A DNA stretch of 51,508 nt, taken from positions 1 to 51,508 of IMG/VR virus record IMGVR_UViG_3300042519_000955; one strand, 5' to 3'. Of the stretch, positions 40,475-46,680 are shown one piece after another. Position 1 is the stretch's first letter, and each line of letters begins with the position of its first letter. The translations under genes and the position numbers were made by a program. The notes below the pieces were generated by a model that saw only the letters and a list, made by a program, of their open reading frames with translations, made no database searches and was not told the DNA's origin. Origin of the DNA: a virus.

Positions 40475-40698
40475 AATGTAATTAGATTAAGTTCTTCTTT
40501 AAGTTGATTAAAAGGGTTGTGTTCAGTAATTCTGTTTAGTGCTACTCTTAAGTCTTGAGTTTGTTCTAAATAAAACTCATCAGAGATGTTGCCTAACTCA
40601 TACTCTTCATCTAGTCTTTCTAAGAAGAAGTATAAGCGGTTAATCTTCATGATGATCACACTAACAGCTAAGGCTTCTACAAATTCTTCTGGGTTCAT
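40471..40698 (-). CDS. Helical hypothetical protein (75 aa)
   Basis: This 75-residue protein (EEFVEALAVSVIIMKINRLY, ISDEFYLEQTQDLRVALNRI) is helical and acidic, with 4-bp overlaps on both sides. Family not recognised. Confidence 0.5.
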   Translation of the reverse strand: MNPEEFVEALAVSVIIMKINRLYFFLERLDEEYELGNISDEFYLEQTQDLRVALNRITEHNPFNQLKEELNLITL

Positions 40699-40790
40699 AG
40701 TTTTGAGATTACTAGATAGTTAGCATAAGCATCTTCATAAGTCAATGCCCAAATTCTGTAGCCGTCAATGATAAATAGTTGTTTTTCCAT
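40695..40790 (-). CDS. Micro-protein (31 aa)
   Basis: The frame ATG 40790 to TGA 40695 encodes MEKQLFIIDGYRIWALTYED and AYANYLVISKL. ATGA and TAATG overlaps on both sides make it part of the operon. It is too short to assign a function. Confidence 0.5.
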   Translation of the reverse strand: MEKQLFIIDGYRIWALTYEDAYANYLVISKL

Positions 40791-40966
40791 TAGTTTTTAA
40801 AAGGTTTAGAATCTACTATTATAGAGCCAATGCCTGTAGCAATGGCTCCAATAGAGAAGAAGTTAGAGATAACGGTCAAGCCCATTTGTTCGCTTAGGTA
40901 TGCTGCTAGAATAGCAACAATACAAGCAATCCCTAATAGAAGGGAAAGTAAAGTAAGTCTTTTCAT
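40790..40966 (-). CDS. Small two-helix membrane protein (58 aa)
   Basis: ATG 40966 to TAA 40790 encodes MKRLTLLSLLLGIACIVAIL then AAYLSEQMGL and a second hydrophobic stretch (SNFFSIGAIATGIGSIIV). The start overlaps the next upstream stop by ATGA. Role unknown. Confidence 0.55.
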   Translation of the reverse strand: MKRLTLLSLLLGIACIVAILAAYLSEQMGLTVISNFFSIGAIATGIGSIIVDSKPFKN

Positions 40967-41196
40967 GCTTCTTGGCTTAAATAGTAAATAGTACCGATAA
41001 TAGTAAACACACCTACTATAAAAGTAGTAATGCCTGTATTAAACAACCCATAGAAACATTCAGTAATACTTCCTGCTCCTGAAAGATTTCCAATGATAGC
41101 AAGAAAGAAGTTAAAAATAGTAGTAGTAACTACTAAGAAGACGATTGGAAGAACTACTATCAGCAGTGCTTTCCACATAAATTTAAGTATATTCAT
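40963..41196 (-). CDS. Small membrane protein (77 aa)
   Basis: This 77-residue protein has two or three membrane helices (ALLIVVLPIVFLVVTTTIFN, FLAIIGNLSGAG, TFIVGVFTIIGTIYYLS). The start codon is part of the ACAGATATGA context shared with two other genes. It may act in the host membrane; no signature. Confidence 0.55.
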   Translation of the reverse strand: MNILKFMWKALLIVVLPIVFLVVTTTIFNFFLAIIGNLSGAGSITECFYGLFNTGITTFIVGVFTIIGTIYYLSQEA

Positions 41197-41221
41197 ATCT
41201 GTTTTGTTCTAATTAAGAGAA

Positions 41222-41243
41222 AAGGGGATTATTAGTCCCCTTA
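41222..41243 (-). terminator. Terminator overlapping stop of 41241 gene
   Basis: AAGGGGA/TCCCCTT 7-bp stem followed on the minus strand by TTTCTCTT; the TAA lies in the right arm. Confidence 0.75.
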
Positions 41244-41534
41244 TAGATTTTTTGCAAGCACTAAAATTTCTACTAAATCATCAGTACTTACACGAGGGTT
41301 AACATCTGTACCGTCTGGAGTGATAGTCAGATTACCATCATAATAAACATACCAGTTACCATCTTTGTCTATGACAGCAACTTCAGCAGTTGTTACACCC
41401 TGATCACAGTAATGACCTGTACCAAATCTTACGCTTACATAAACTTTGTTAGCAAACGTAAGACAAAAACCTTCGTCAATAAAGTCTTTAGAGAATCCAC
41501 GAGTAGTCTCTTTAATAGTAATGTAGTTATTCAT
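41241..41534 (-). CDS. Hypothetical protein (97 aa)
   Basis: This 97-residue beta-rich protein (NKVYVSVRFGTGHYCDQGVT, AEVAVIDKDGNWYVYYDGNL) has a short helix at its end. ACAGATATGA with the start codon precedes it. It has its own terminator. Function unknown. Confidence 0.55.
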   Translation of the reverse strand: MNNYITIKETTRGFSKDFIDEGFCLTFANKVYVSVRFGTGHYCDQGVTTAEVAVIDKDGNWYVYYDGNLTITPDGTDVNPRVSTDDLVEILVLAKNL

Positions 41535-41561
41535 ATCTGTATTTATCTGTATTTTTTAAAG

Positions 41562-41972
41562 TTATCCGCAATAAGGATCTTCTTCATCCATCCAATTATC
41601 AGTGTTGAACATCATATTAAATTGTTCTGCTTGCTCTATAAGAGCTTCAAGGTCAAAAATACTGAAGCCACTAATTTGCTTAGCATAGTCATTAACCTTA
41701 ATGTAGATAGCATTAAGTCTTTCAAGTTCCAGGAGATTATCCTTAACCATTTGTTCTTTTGTCCTACTCATAGTTTGGTCTATTACATAACAGGCAAGAT
41801 CAGCAAGAATTTTTGCTTTATCTTCGGTCAGTTCAAGTTCAGTCATAAAGAAACTAATAGCTTGATAATACCCAAGAGTATTAACAATTTGCTTAGCAGT
41901 GTCTTTAAGTTCATCATTCATACCATCTAACATGATAGTATGTTCATCGGTTAGTTTAAATGTATTTTCCAT
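41562..41972 (-). CDS. Hypothetical helical protein (136 aa)
   Basis: This 136-residue acidic, helical protein (LTDEHTIMLDGMNDELKDTA, YAKQISGFSIFDLEALIEQA) ends DNWMDEEDPYCG. Its leader carries ACAGATATAGAAATG, close to the ACAGATATGA context, and is preceded by RNA B. Whether RNA B is its 5' leader is open. Confidence 0.55.
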   Translation of the reverse strand: MENTFKLTDEHTIMLDGMNDELKDTAKQIVNTLGYYQAISFFMTELELTEDKAKILADLACYVIDQTMSRTKEQMVKDNLLELERLNAIYIKVNDYAKQISGFSIFDLEALIEQAEQFNMMFNTDNWMDEEDPYCG

Positions 41973-42010
41973 TTCTATATCTGTTTTAGTTTAGTTTATA
42001 CTAATTGGTA

Positions 42011-42028
42011 TTATACCATAAGGTATAA
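42011..42028. other. Perfect 7-bp hairpin downstream of RNA B
   Basis: TTATACC-ATAA-GGTATAA, between RNA B and gene 41562 on the minus strand. No T-tract follows, so a terminator is unlikely; it may be a processing or regulatory hairpin. Confidence 0.6.
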
Positions 42029-42143
42029 TTTACTTCCATCTGCACTCAGTTGTAACAAGGCTACATGTTACCTTGCTTAGGGATTAATGTTTTCATTACA
42101 ACTGCTCACCCTTTGGAAGTGAGTTGTGGTGCATTAAAGTAAA
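42029..42143 (-). ncRNA. RNA B: three-way junction, small copy
   Basis: P1 TGCAC/GTGCA (42041-42045/42129-42133), P2 CAGTTGTAA/TTACAACTG (42047-42055/42096-42104) and P3 CTCAC/GTGAG (42105-42109/42119-42123) form a junction. P2 and P3 abut with no spacer; P2 also holds CAAGG/CCTTG. The conserved flank TGCATTAAAGTAA follows P1. The same motif recurs at 42764-42912 with base-paired changes. Transcription is probably leftward, between 42151 and 41972. Confidence 0.7.
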
Positions 42144-42159
42144 GGGGTTGTTACACCCC
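42144..42159 (-). terminator. Hairpin at stop of 42151 gene
   Basis: GGGGT/ACCCC stem with TTTACTTT on the minus strand. It spans the stop codon and leads into the conserved start of RNA B, so it may be terminator or part of that RNA. Confidence 0.55.
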
Positions 42160-42321
42160 ATATAGAGAATTATGAATCTTATATAGAACACCATTATCTT
42201 CAAAGACCATCCAATACTGATAATTAACATCAAGTCTTGTTTGTCCTTTAAATTCAGGATTCTTTAAGTTCATGTAATCAGACGAACTGATTTCCTTTGC
42301 AATGTTTAATAGATTTTCCAT
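42151..42321 (-). CDS. Small hypothetical protein (56 aa)
   Basis: ATG at 42321 gives MENLLNIAKEISSSDYMNLK ... VLYKIHNSLYGV, 56 residues. The longer frame to 42441 runs through the terminator of RNA C and is rejected. Similar in opening (MEN) to the 41562 gene. Function unknown. Confidence 0.55.
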   Translation of the reverse strand: MENLLNIAKEISSSDYMNLKNPEFKGQTRLDVNYQYWMVFEDNGVLYKIHNSLYGV

Positions 42322-42345
42322 ATGTATATTGTTTGTTTTAATTTC

Positions 42346-42374
42346 AAAATAAAAAAGCAGTTTAAACACTTGCT
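42346..42374 (-). terminator. Terminator ending RNA C
   Basis: AGCA(A)GT/ACTGCT stem (one bulged A) over a 6-nt loop, followed on the minus strand by TTTTTTATTTT. Confidence 0.75.
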
Positions 42375-43202
42375 TAGGTGTAGATACAATAGCACTAATA
42401 TTAATAATACAAAAATTATTAACATTACCCCTTAGATTCAATAAGACAACCGATTTGACTTACGTCCAGTAGTCTCTCCCCTAATAGGCCGTTACAAAGT
42501 AACATTTGTCTGCTATTACAGTAACACAGTAAGTGTCACTTTGTAGAGCTGTATCTGTAGCTCAACAGAAACCTGGTTCTTAAATTATAATCCCTATGAA
42601 CCAGGAAGTTCAGGACATTATCTACAAGAGGCAGATACTCAACAGTTATTTCGTGCTGTAACACAAGTTATACTGATAAACTTAAGCTGGTCTTTTATGT
42701 AAAATGGCTTACTTGCTTAAGGTAAGTTAAAAACTGCCTGCTTACGCTCCGGCTACTCCACTCTGCATTCAATTGTAATAAAAAGCCAATAACACAAAAA
42801 TGTTATCCGTTTGGGGCAACTAATTGTTCACCTATAAATAGGTTTAGTGTTTATCCATGCTTTATATCTCGTTACTACAATTGCCGGTCCTTGTGAAACC
42901 GGTTATGATGCATTAAAGTAAGACAGTTTCACTTCGCATTATATCTGTCTTGAACCCCGCTTCTAGGGTTTTATTAACCAAGCAAAACTTTCGCTTAGCA
43001 TTAGATAACGTCTCTGATACAAGAGACGAATAAGAATAACAGATAACAACTTATAAGAGATTATATAAGAGGTTATCTGTTAGTAGGGTTAGTTAAGATT
43101 TAACTTTTTAGTCATATCACAACCTAAAAGGCATTAAAATCCACTATTTTGGACAGTTAGAAAGAAGATAGAGAGGGAAGAATCCCTTATTTCTAATGTA
43201 AA
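42375..43202 (-). ncRNA. RNA C: ~0.8-kb structured non-coding RNA with large three-way junction
   Basis: There is no credible gene in this gene-free stretch, but many helices. From its 5' end: AGTTAA/TTAACT, a compound hairpin AACAGATAAC/GTTATCTGTT with CTTATA/TATAAG inside (43037-43081), CGTCTC/GAGACG, AACCC/GGGTT, AAGACAG/CTGTCTT. Then the junction: P1 TGCAT/ATGCA (42764-42768/42908-42912), P2 CAATTGTA/TACAATTG (42770-42777/42876-42883), P3 CCGGT/ACCGG (42884-42888/42898-42902). Then CCTGGTTC/GAACCAGG, GAGCT/AGCTC, TACAAAGT/ACTTTGTA, a TTAATAAT hairpin and a terminator. Exact 5' end unknown. Size is in the GOLLD/ROOL range; identity not established. Confidence 0.65.
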
Positions 43203-43269
43203 AAAGTTAAACAAAACATGATTTGTCTCCGATTTTCCCGGGTTTAGACTTTCAAAAGTTAAACAAAAC
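43202..43269. repeat. Direct repeat pair AAAAGTTAAACAAAAC
   Basis: A perfect 16-bp repeat occurs at 43202-43217 and 43254-43269, 52 bp apart. On the minus strand each reads GTTTTGTTTAACTTTT, so they could be paired promoter or operator elements for RNA C. Confidence 0.85.
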
Positions 43270-43305
43270 CTATTTTACCTACATTTCATGACATTTCTAT
43301 GACAA

Positions 43306-43348
43306 TTGATAGATTGATGTCTTGATTTGTCGATTGATAGTTTGATGT
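43306..43348. repeat. Direct repeat TTGATAG(A/T)TTGATGT
   Basis: Two 15-bp units (43306-43320 and 43334-43348) match at 14 positions, 28 bp apart. They are AT-rich and iteron-like, beside a gene-free stretch, so an origin or regulator site is possible. Confidence 0.8.
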
Positions 43349-43454
43349 GTACTTCCCCGAAAGTCAGGAGGCAATCAGGCGTTAGCATAAAACACTACCA
43401 TGCCGCAGGCATACCATTTTAACAGAGGCAATTTGCGACCTTACTAACGAAAAA

Positions 43455-43471
43455 GGGGGACAGAGTCCCCC
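43455..43471 (-). terminator. Terminator after 43484 gene
   Basis: GGGGGAC/GTCCCCC perfect stem over a 3-nt loop, then TTTTTCGTT on the minus strand. Confidence 0.85.
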
Positions 43472-43483
43472 CGAAGGCAATCA

Positions 43484-43783
43484 TTAGCCGATGCTTACGT
43501 CCCAGAAGCGAGGGTAGTCAACACCGTTTACGGTAGTCACGTTCTTGAAGGTAGCGTAGATGCTTCCGCCAAATTGCTTCGCTTGAAGTAGGTCGCCAAA
43601 CTTGTAGTCGGAACTGCTACCGATAAGGATTTCCAACTTGCTGTCTTTGTAGGAGACAGTTGCGAAGGTGAAGTTGTTACGTACTCTGAACGAACGCATC
43701 GAGAAGATGTACTCTGTTTCAGGTACGAAAGAAATTGTTGGGGCTGCGCCAGCAGCATCTGTTGTGTTAGTTTTGGTTGTCAT
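43484..43783 (-). CDS. Hypothetical protein of higher GC (99 aa)
   Basis: This 99-residue beta-rich protein (TISFVPETEYIFSMRSFRVR, KFGDLLQAKQFGGSIYATFK) has an Ala/Thr-rich start (MTTKTNTTDAAGAAP). The local GC content is clearly higher than in neighbouring genes. ACAGATATGA with the start codon precedes it and a strong terminator follows. Family not recognised. Confidence 0.55.
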   Translation of the reverse strand: MTTKTNTTDAAGAAPTISFVPETEYIFSMRSFRVRNNFTFATVSYKDSKLEILIGSSSDYKFGDLLQAKQFGGSIYATFKNVTTVNGVDYPRFWDVSIG

Positions 43784-43871
43784 ATCTGTATGTATTAAAG
43801 GTTTCGGTTGTCAGTCTACCACGGGGGTAGAGGCAAGTGCCGAAGGCATACGGGGATAGTGAAGGTGGACA

Positions 43872-43902
43872 CCCCCACCCTCTCATAGATATAAAGTGGG
43901 GG
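43872..43902. other. GC-rich hairpin before nuclease promoter
   Basis: CCCCCAC (43872-43878) pairs with GTGGGGG (43896-43902). It lies between divergent transcripts and may insulate the nuclease promoter. Confidence 0.6.
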
Positions 43903-43913
43903 GGTTCTAAAAT

Positions 43914-43943
43914 TTTGAAAAAAATTTTTTTAGTTTACCTTTG
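43914..43943 (+). promoter_or_regulatory. Promoter with leaderless start for secreted nuclease
   Basis: TTTG, 18 nt, then perfect TACCTTTG (43936-43943), and the ATG at 43949 just 5 nt later. The expected start is at or within the initiation codon. Confidence 0.65.
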
Positions 43944-43948
43944 AACCC

Positions 43949-44524
43949 ATGAAAAAACTAGTCTTTATCTTATCTTTCTTTCTTTCCTTACAAGGGTTCT
44001 CTCAGAGGGATTCTGTTTATGTTAAGACCTCTATCTATTCTTGTGTGTATTCAGAGGTGTTACAACAGCCTAAGCGAGTTTGGTACACTGTTCAATGCCC
44101 TCTAGGTTCTTATCCTAGAAAAGGAATGGACTTCTACACTAACGATTCAGTAAGGACTTCAGATGGTAAGGACTATGAGGCTAATGTATGGGATAAAGGA
44201 CATTGTGCTCCAGCAGCTGACTTTAACTGCGATAGAGATAGACTATGGGCTACCTTCTCTTACCTTAATTGTGTTCTTCAACACGAGAGATTAAACAGAG
44301 GTGCTTGGAGACTTCTAGAAGTCAGAGAAAGAGAACTAGCTAAGTCTCAGGTTGTCGAGGTAGAGATTAAAATGGTCTACTCTAAGAGCAGTTTAAAATT
44401 GCCAACAGGAGCTACAGTCCCTGATGGATTCTTAAAGACTATCAAGTACGGCAAAGTAAAAGAAGTTTACTATTTCAAGAACGAAGATCCAGGTACCACC
44501 GATTACTTAAGGTTTAGGAAGTAA
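43949..44524 (+). CDS. Secreted DNA/RNA non-specific endonuclease (DRGH type)
   Basis: This 191-residue protein has a signal peptide (KKLVFILSFFLSLQGFSQ, cut before or near Gln). The mature enzyme carries the beta-beta-alpha metal nuclease motif DKGHCAPAADF (DRGH, catalytic His) and LNRGAWRLLE (Asn metal ligand). Related enzymes (Serratia nuclease, NucA) cut DNA and RNA. Export in a phage implies action in the periplasm or outside, for example on incoming DNA of rival phages or on host or extracellular DNA; that is inference. It is alone on the plus strand and overlaps the 44507 gene by 18 bp. Confidence 0.85.
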   Translation: MKKLVFILSFFLSLQGFSQRDSVYVKTSIYSCVYSEVLQQPKRVWYTVQCPLGSYPRKGMDFYTNDSVRTSDGKDYEANVWDKGHCAPAADFNCDRDRLWATFSYLNCVLQHERLNRGAWRLLEVRERELAKSQVVEVEIKMVYSKSSLKLPTGATVPDGFLKTIKYGKVKEVYYFKNEDPGTTDYLRFRK

Positions 44525-44710
44525 ACGACCAAAGGTTATATTACTTCTAACCGTTAAGTCCTTATGAGTAAACTGCCACATCTCTCCACTGTCTAGGATG
44601 ACTGTGTATATGGTATCGGTTTCATAACCATAGTCTGTTACTAGCCATATTATTCCTTTGCCTTTAGGGGTATTTACTTCTAAGCGATTTGTAGGTTCAA
44701 AAATTATCAT
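44507..44710 (-). CDS. Small beta-rich hypothetical protein (67 aa)
   Basis: This 67-residue protein (PKGKGIIWLVTDYGYETDTI, YTVILDSGEMWQFTHKDLTV) looks like a small beta barrel such as an SH3-like or Tudor fold. It couples by ATGA to the transferase-like gene upstream and converges on the nuclease gene. Function unknown. Confidence 0.55.
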   Translation of the reverse strand: MIIFEPTNRLEVNTPKGKGIIWLVTDYGYETDTIYTVILDSGEMWQFTHKDLTVRSNITFGRLLPKP

Positions 44711-45378
44711 AAGTAAGTGTCTCTTTTACATAAATTTAAGTAGAGTGTTTTGTCTTCAGACCACTCCTTTCCTGTCCACCATTCAAAGCCTTTAAAGTCT
44801 GCCTTGTAAGCTGAAGCTAATTCGTAGCCTCCTAAAAGGTAGACGTGATTACATCTAAAGAACTGGGCTATTCTACACTCGAATAACTGAGACACATTAC
44901 CTAAGGATAGTTTTGGGTTTTCATAATCCCACAGAAACTGGTAAGAGACTAAAGTCCTTCCAGTAGTGTCTTTGTATAGTTTAAAGATATTAGCTCCTAC
45001 TAGTTTTTCTTCGTAGTAATAAAGCAGACATTCAAATCCTTTAAAATCTTCTAGGTTTATATCTCTTTTAAAACTGTGTTTGTCTGTGTACTTTCTATAA
45101 ATAGGCTCTAGAAGAGTTAAAACTTCTTCTGATACAAAGTGCAGAGAGTATTGTATTTGTTTGCTTAGTTTTTTTACAGTTTTAGTAGGCTCATAGTCTT
45201 CTACTCTAAGTCGAACAGACCTTAGATTATACCAGTAGTCTTGCCACTCTACCCATCCCTCACTTAGATAGGTTAGATAAGTAGTATCTAAGGCTATTCC
45301 TTTGGGGTCAGAGAAGATAAAGTCTTCTTTTGTGACCTTACCGTACCCTGTTATATGATCAAAGATAACCTGTATCAT
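44707..45378 (-). CDS. ATE/Bpt-like aminoacyl-tRNA-protein transferase (GNAT fold)
   Basis: This 223-residue protein resembles the short arginyl/leucyl-transferase relatives of Bacteroidota: an N-terminal strand set (GWVEWQDYWYNLRSVRLRVE), the mid LKKNRH-like segment VKKLSKQIQYSLHFV, helix LEPIYRKYTDKHSF, then GNAT-like YYYEEKLVGANIFKLY, YQFLWDYENPKLSLGNVSQL and VYLLGGYELASAYKADFKGF. The SLG- and YLGG-YK-F motifs match ATE/Bpt C-terminal domains that move an amino acid from tRNA to a protein N-terminus. Activity and substrate are inferred. It has a TATCTTTG promoter. Confidence 0.62.
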   Translation of the reverse strand: MIQVIFDHITGYGKVTKEDFIFSDPKGIALDTTYLTYLSEGWVEWQDYWYNLRSVRLRVEDYEPTKTVKKLSKQIQYSLHFVSEEVLTLLEPIYRKYTDKHSFKRDINLEDFKGFECLLYYYEEKLVGANIFKLYKDTTGRTLVSYQFLWDYENPKLSLGNVSQLFECRIAQFFRCNHVYLLGGYELASAYKADFKGFEWWTGKEWSEDKTLYLNLCKRDTYL

Positions 45379-45415
45379 AACTTTATCATAGCTCTATTAT
45401 AGTTCTATTGTAAAT

Positions 45416-45423
45416 CAAAGATA
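45416..45423 (-). promoter_or_regulatory. Promoter box for transferase-like gene
   Basis: TATCTTTG on the minus strand, 38 nt before the ATG at 45378. It is back-to-back with the late promoter at 45462. Confidence 0.55.
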
Positions 45424-45461
45424 GTTAATTAAACAAAAACCACTCTTCTACTTAAGTTTTC

Positions 45462-45491
45462 TTGACTTATTTTTTTAAAGAGCTATTTTTG
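45462..45491 (+). promoter_or_regulatory. Late promoter of tail-fibre operon
   Basis: TTG (45462-45464), a 19-nt spacer and perfect TATTTTTG (45484-45491). The sequence is very like the promoter at 4784-4813. It feeds a 160-nt leader with a terminator before the tail genes. Confidence 0.75.
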
Positions 45492-45566
45492 TTCTTAGGG
45501 GGAGATCTGTGTTTTTCTTGGAGTTACGATTGTTTTGTGACTAGTTTCTTTAGCCATGTTTTTGGA

Positions 45567-45631
45567 GGGTTACTAGGTAGGGATTCAGATCTTTCTCCTT
45601 TCATGTATTCCCCTACCTAGAACCCTTTTTT
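45567..45631 (+). terminator. Leader terminator / attenuator before tail genes
   Basis: CTAGGTAGGG (45573-45582) pairs perfectly with CCCTACCTAG (45611-45620), with GGGTT/AACCC added outside across a bulged A, then six T. It stands between the late promoter and ATG 45655, so tail genes need read-through, or antitermination, or a second start. Confidence 0.8.
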
Positions 45632-45654
45632 AGTTTATAAACTTCTAAATTTAT

Positions 45655-46029
45655 ATGCGTAACAACTTCTTTCAGACACCTGGCTACGCTACAGACTTAG
45701 TAAATGTAATTATTAAGGGGTTTTCGGAGAAGACTTATGTTTGTCCTCATGACTGGCAGCAGTTATACACTTTCAAAGAAAGAGTAGGAATAAAGATAAG
45801 AAGAGAAGGACATAAATGGTTTGTCTTACTTAGAGGAGGAGATAACTACGGAGGAGAATTTGAAACACAGGTTATAGAAGATAACACAGTTACTTGTTCT
45901 AAGCCTAGGTTTGAGGGTCCCTACCAGAAGTTAGGCTTTCTTAAGTACGAAGGCCAATCCGCTAAGGGTACTTTTCTAGAAGATGGTTATATTTTAAATG
46001 AAGAAGGTCAATATATAGTTTACGAATAA
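45655..46029 (+). CDS. Putative tail-associated structural protein (124 aa)
   Basis: This 124-residue beta-rich protein (GIKIRREGHKWFVLLRGGDN, FLKYEGQSAKGTFLEDGYIL) is first in the fibre operon. No family recognised; a baseplate or fibre-connector role fits position. Confidence 0.5.
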   Translation: MRNNFFQTPGYATDLVNVIIKGFSEKTYVCPHDWQQLYTFKERVGIKIRREGHKWFVLLRGGDNYGGEFETQVIEDNTVTCSKPRFEGPYQKLGFLKYEGQSAKGTFLEDGYILNEEGQYIVYE

Positions 46030-46040
46030 GTAAGAATAAC

Positions 46041-46649
46041 ATGAATTACAAAGTTTCCCAACTACAACCACTAACAGGTCCTGAAATTGCAGGAGAAGAT
46101 CTTCTGTTATTAATTGACGTCAATCCCACTACAGGAAACGTAAGATCTCGTAAAGTTAGAGTAGAAGACTTAGTAGACTTTCGTTTACTTAATTCTGGTT
46201 TAAGTAATTTTGTTCTATTATCAGGGTCTTATGCCAATCCTTCCTTTATTACTTCGTTAGACTGGAACAAAATCATCAATACTCCAGACACTTTAGCGGA
46301 ATATGGCATTACAGACGCCTATACCAAGACACAAGTGGACAATTTATTGGACACTGTAGAAGGAAATCAGATTGCTTCTATGTCTATTACAGGAGCAGAG
46401 ACCAAAAGTTTAAACTTACACCAAGTAGATGGAGGCGTAGTAAGCGTTTCTTACGTAGATACTTACACTCACACTCAAAGTTCTCCTATTAGTACCTGGA
46501 CTATCACTCATAACATGAACAAATACCCTTCGGTAACGATTGTAGATTCAGCAGGAACTACCGTGGATGGCTCGGTAGATTACATTAGTTTAAATGCAGT
46601 AACTATTAATTTCTGTGGAGCGTTCAGTGGTAAAGCTTACTTTAACTAA
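46041..46649 (+). CDS. Tail fibre protein (202 aa)
   Basis: This 202-residue protein has a fibre-type middle (LAEYGITDAYTKTQVDNLLD, as in phage fibre shafts) and a C-terminal domain TWTITHNMNKYPSVTIVDSA then NAVTINFCGAFSGKAYFN, which recurs in phage fibre tips. It may form the tip or an adapter of the receptor-binding fibre. It lies 12 nt after the previous gene. Confidence 0.7.
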   Translation: MNYKVSQLQPLTGPEIAGEDLLLLIDVNPTTGNVRSRKVRVEDLVDFRLLNSGLSNFVLLSGSYANPSFITSLDWNKIINTPDTLAEYGITDAYTKTQVDNLLDTVEGNQIASMSITGAETKSLNLHQVDGGVVSVSYVDTYTHTQSSPISTWTITHNMNKYPSVTIVDSAGTTVDGSVDYISLNAVTINFCGAFSGKAYFN

Positions 46650-46680
46650 AATAAACAAAACAAAATAAAAATATAAAATC

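Noticed and set aside
41412-41930. Plus-strand 172-residue frame
   Set aside because: It is antisense to two genes with consistent starts and terminators; the protein has shadow-like composition.
42151-42441. 96-residue version of the 42151 gene
   Set aside because: The first 40 residues are read through the terminator and hairpin that end RNA C; the ATG at 42321 gives a better protein.
42421-42480. Group I intron core-like string on the minus strand (GAGAGACTACTGGACG)
   Set aside because: It recalls the P7 region, but no matching S element or exon junction was found and no gene is interrupted.
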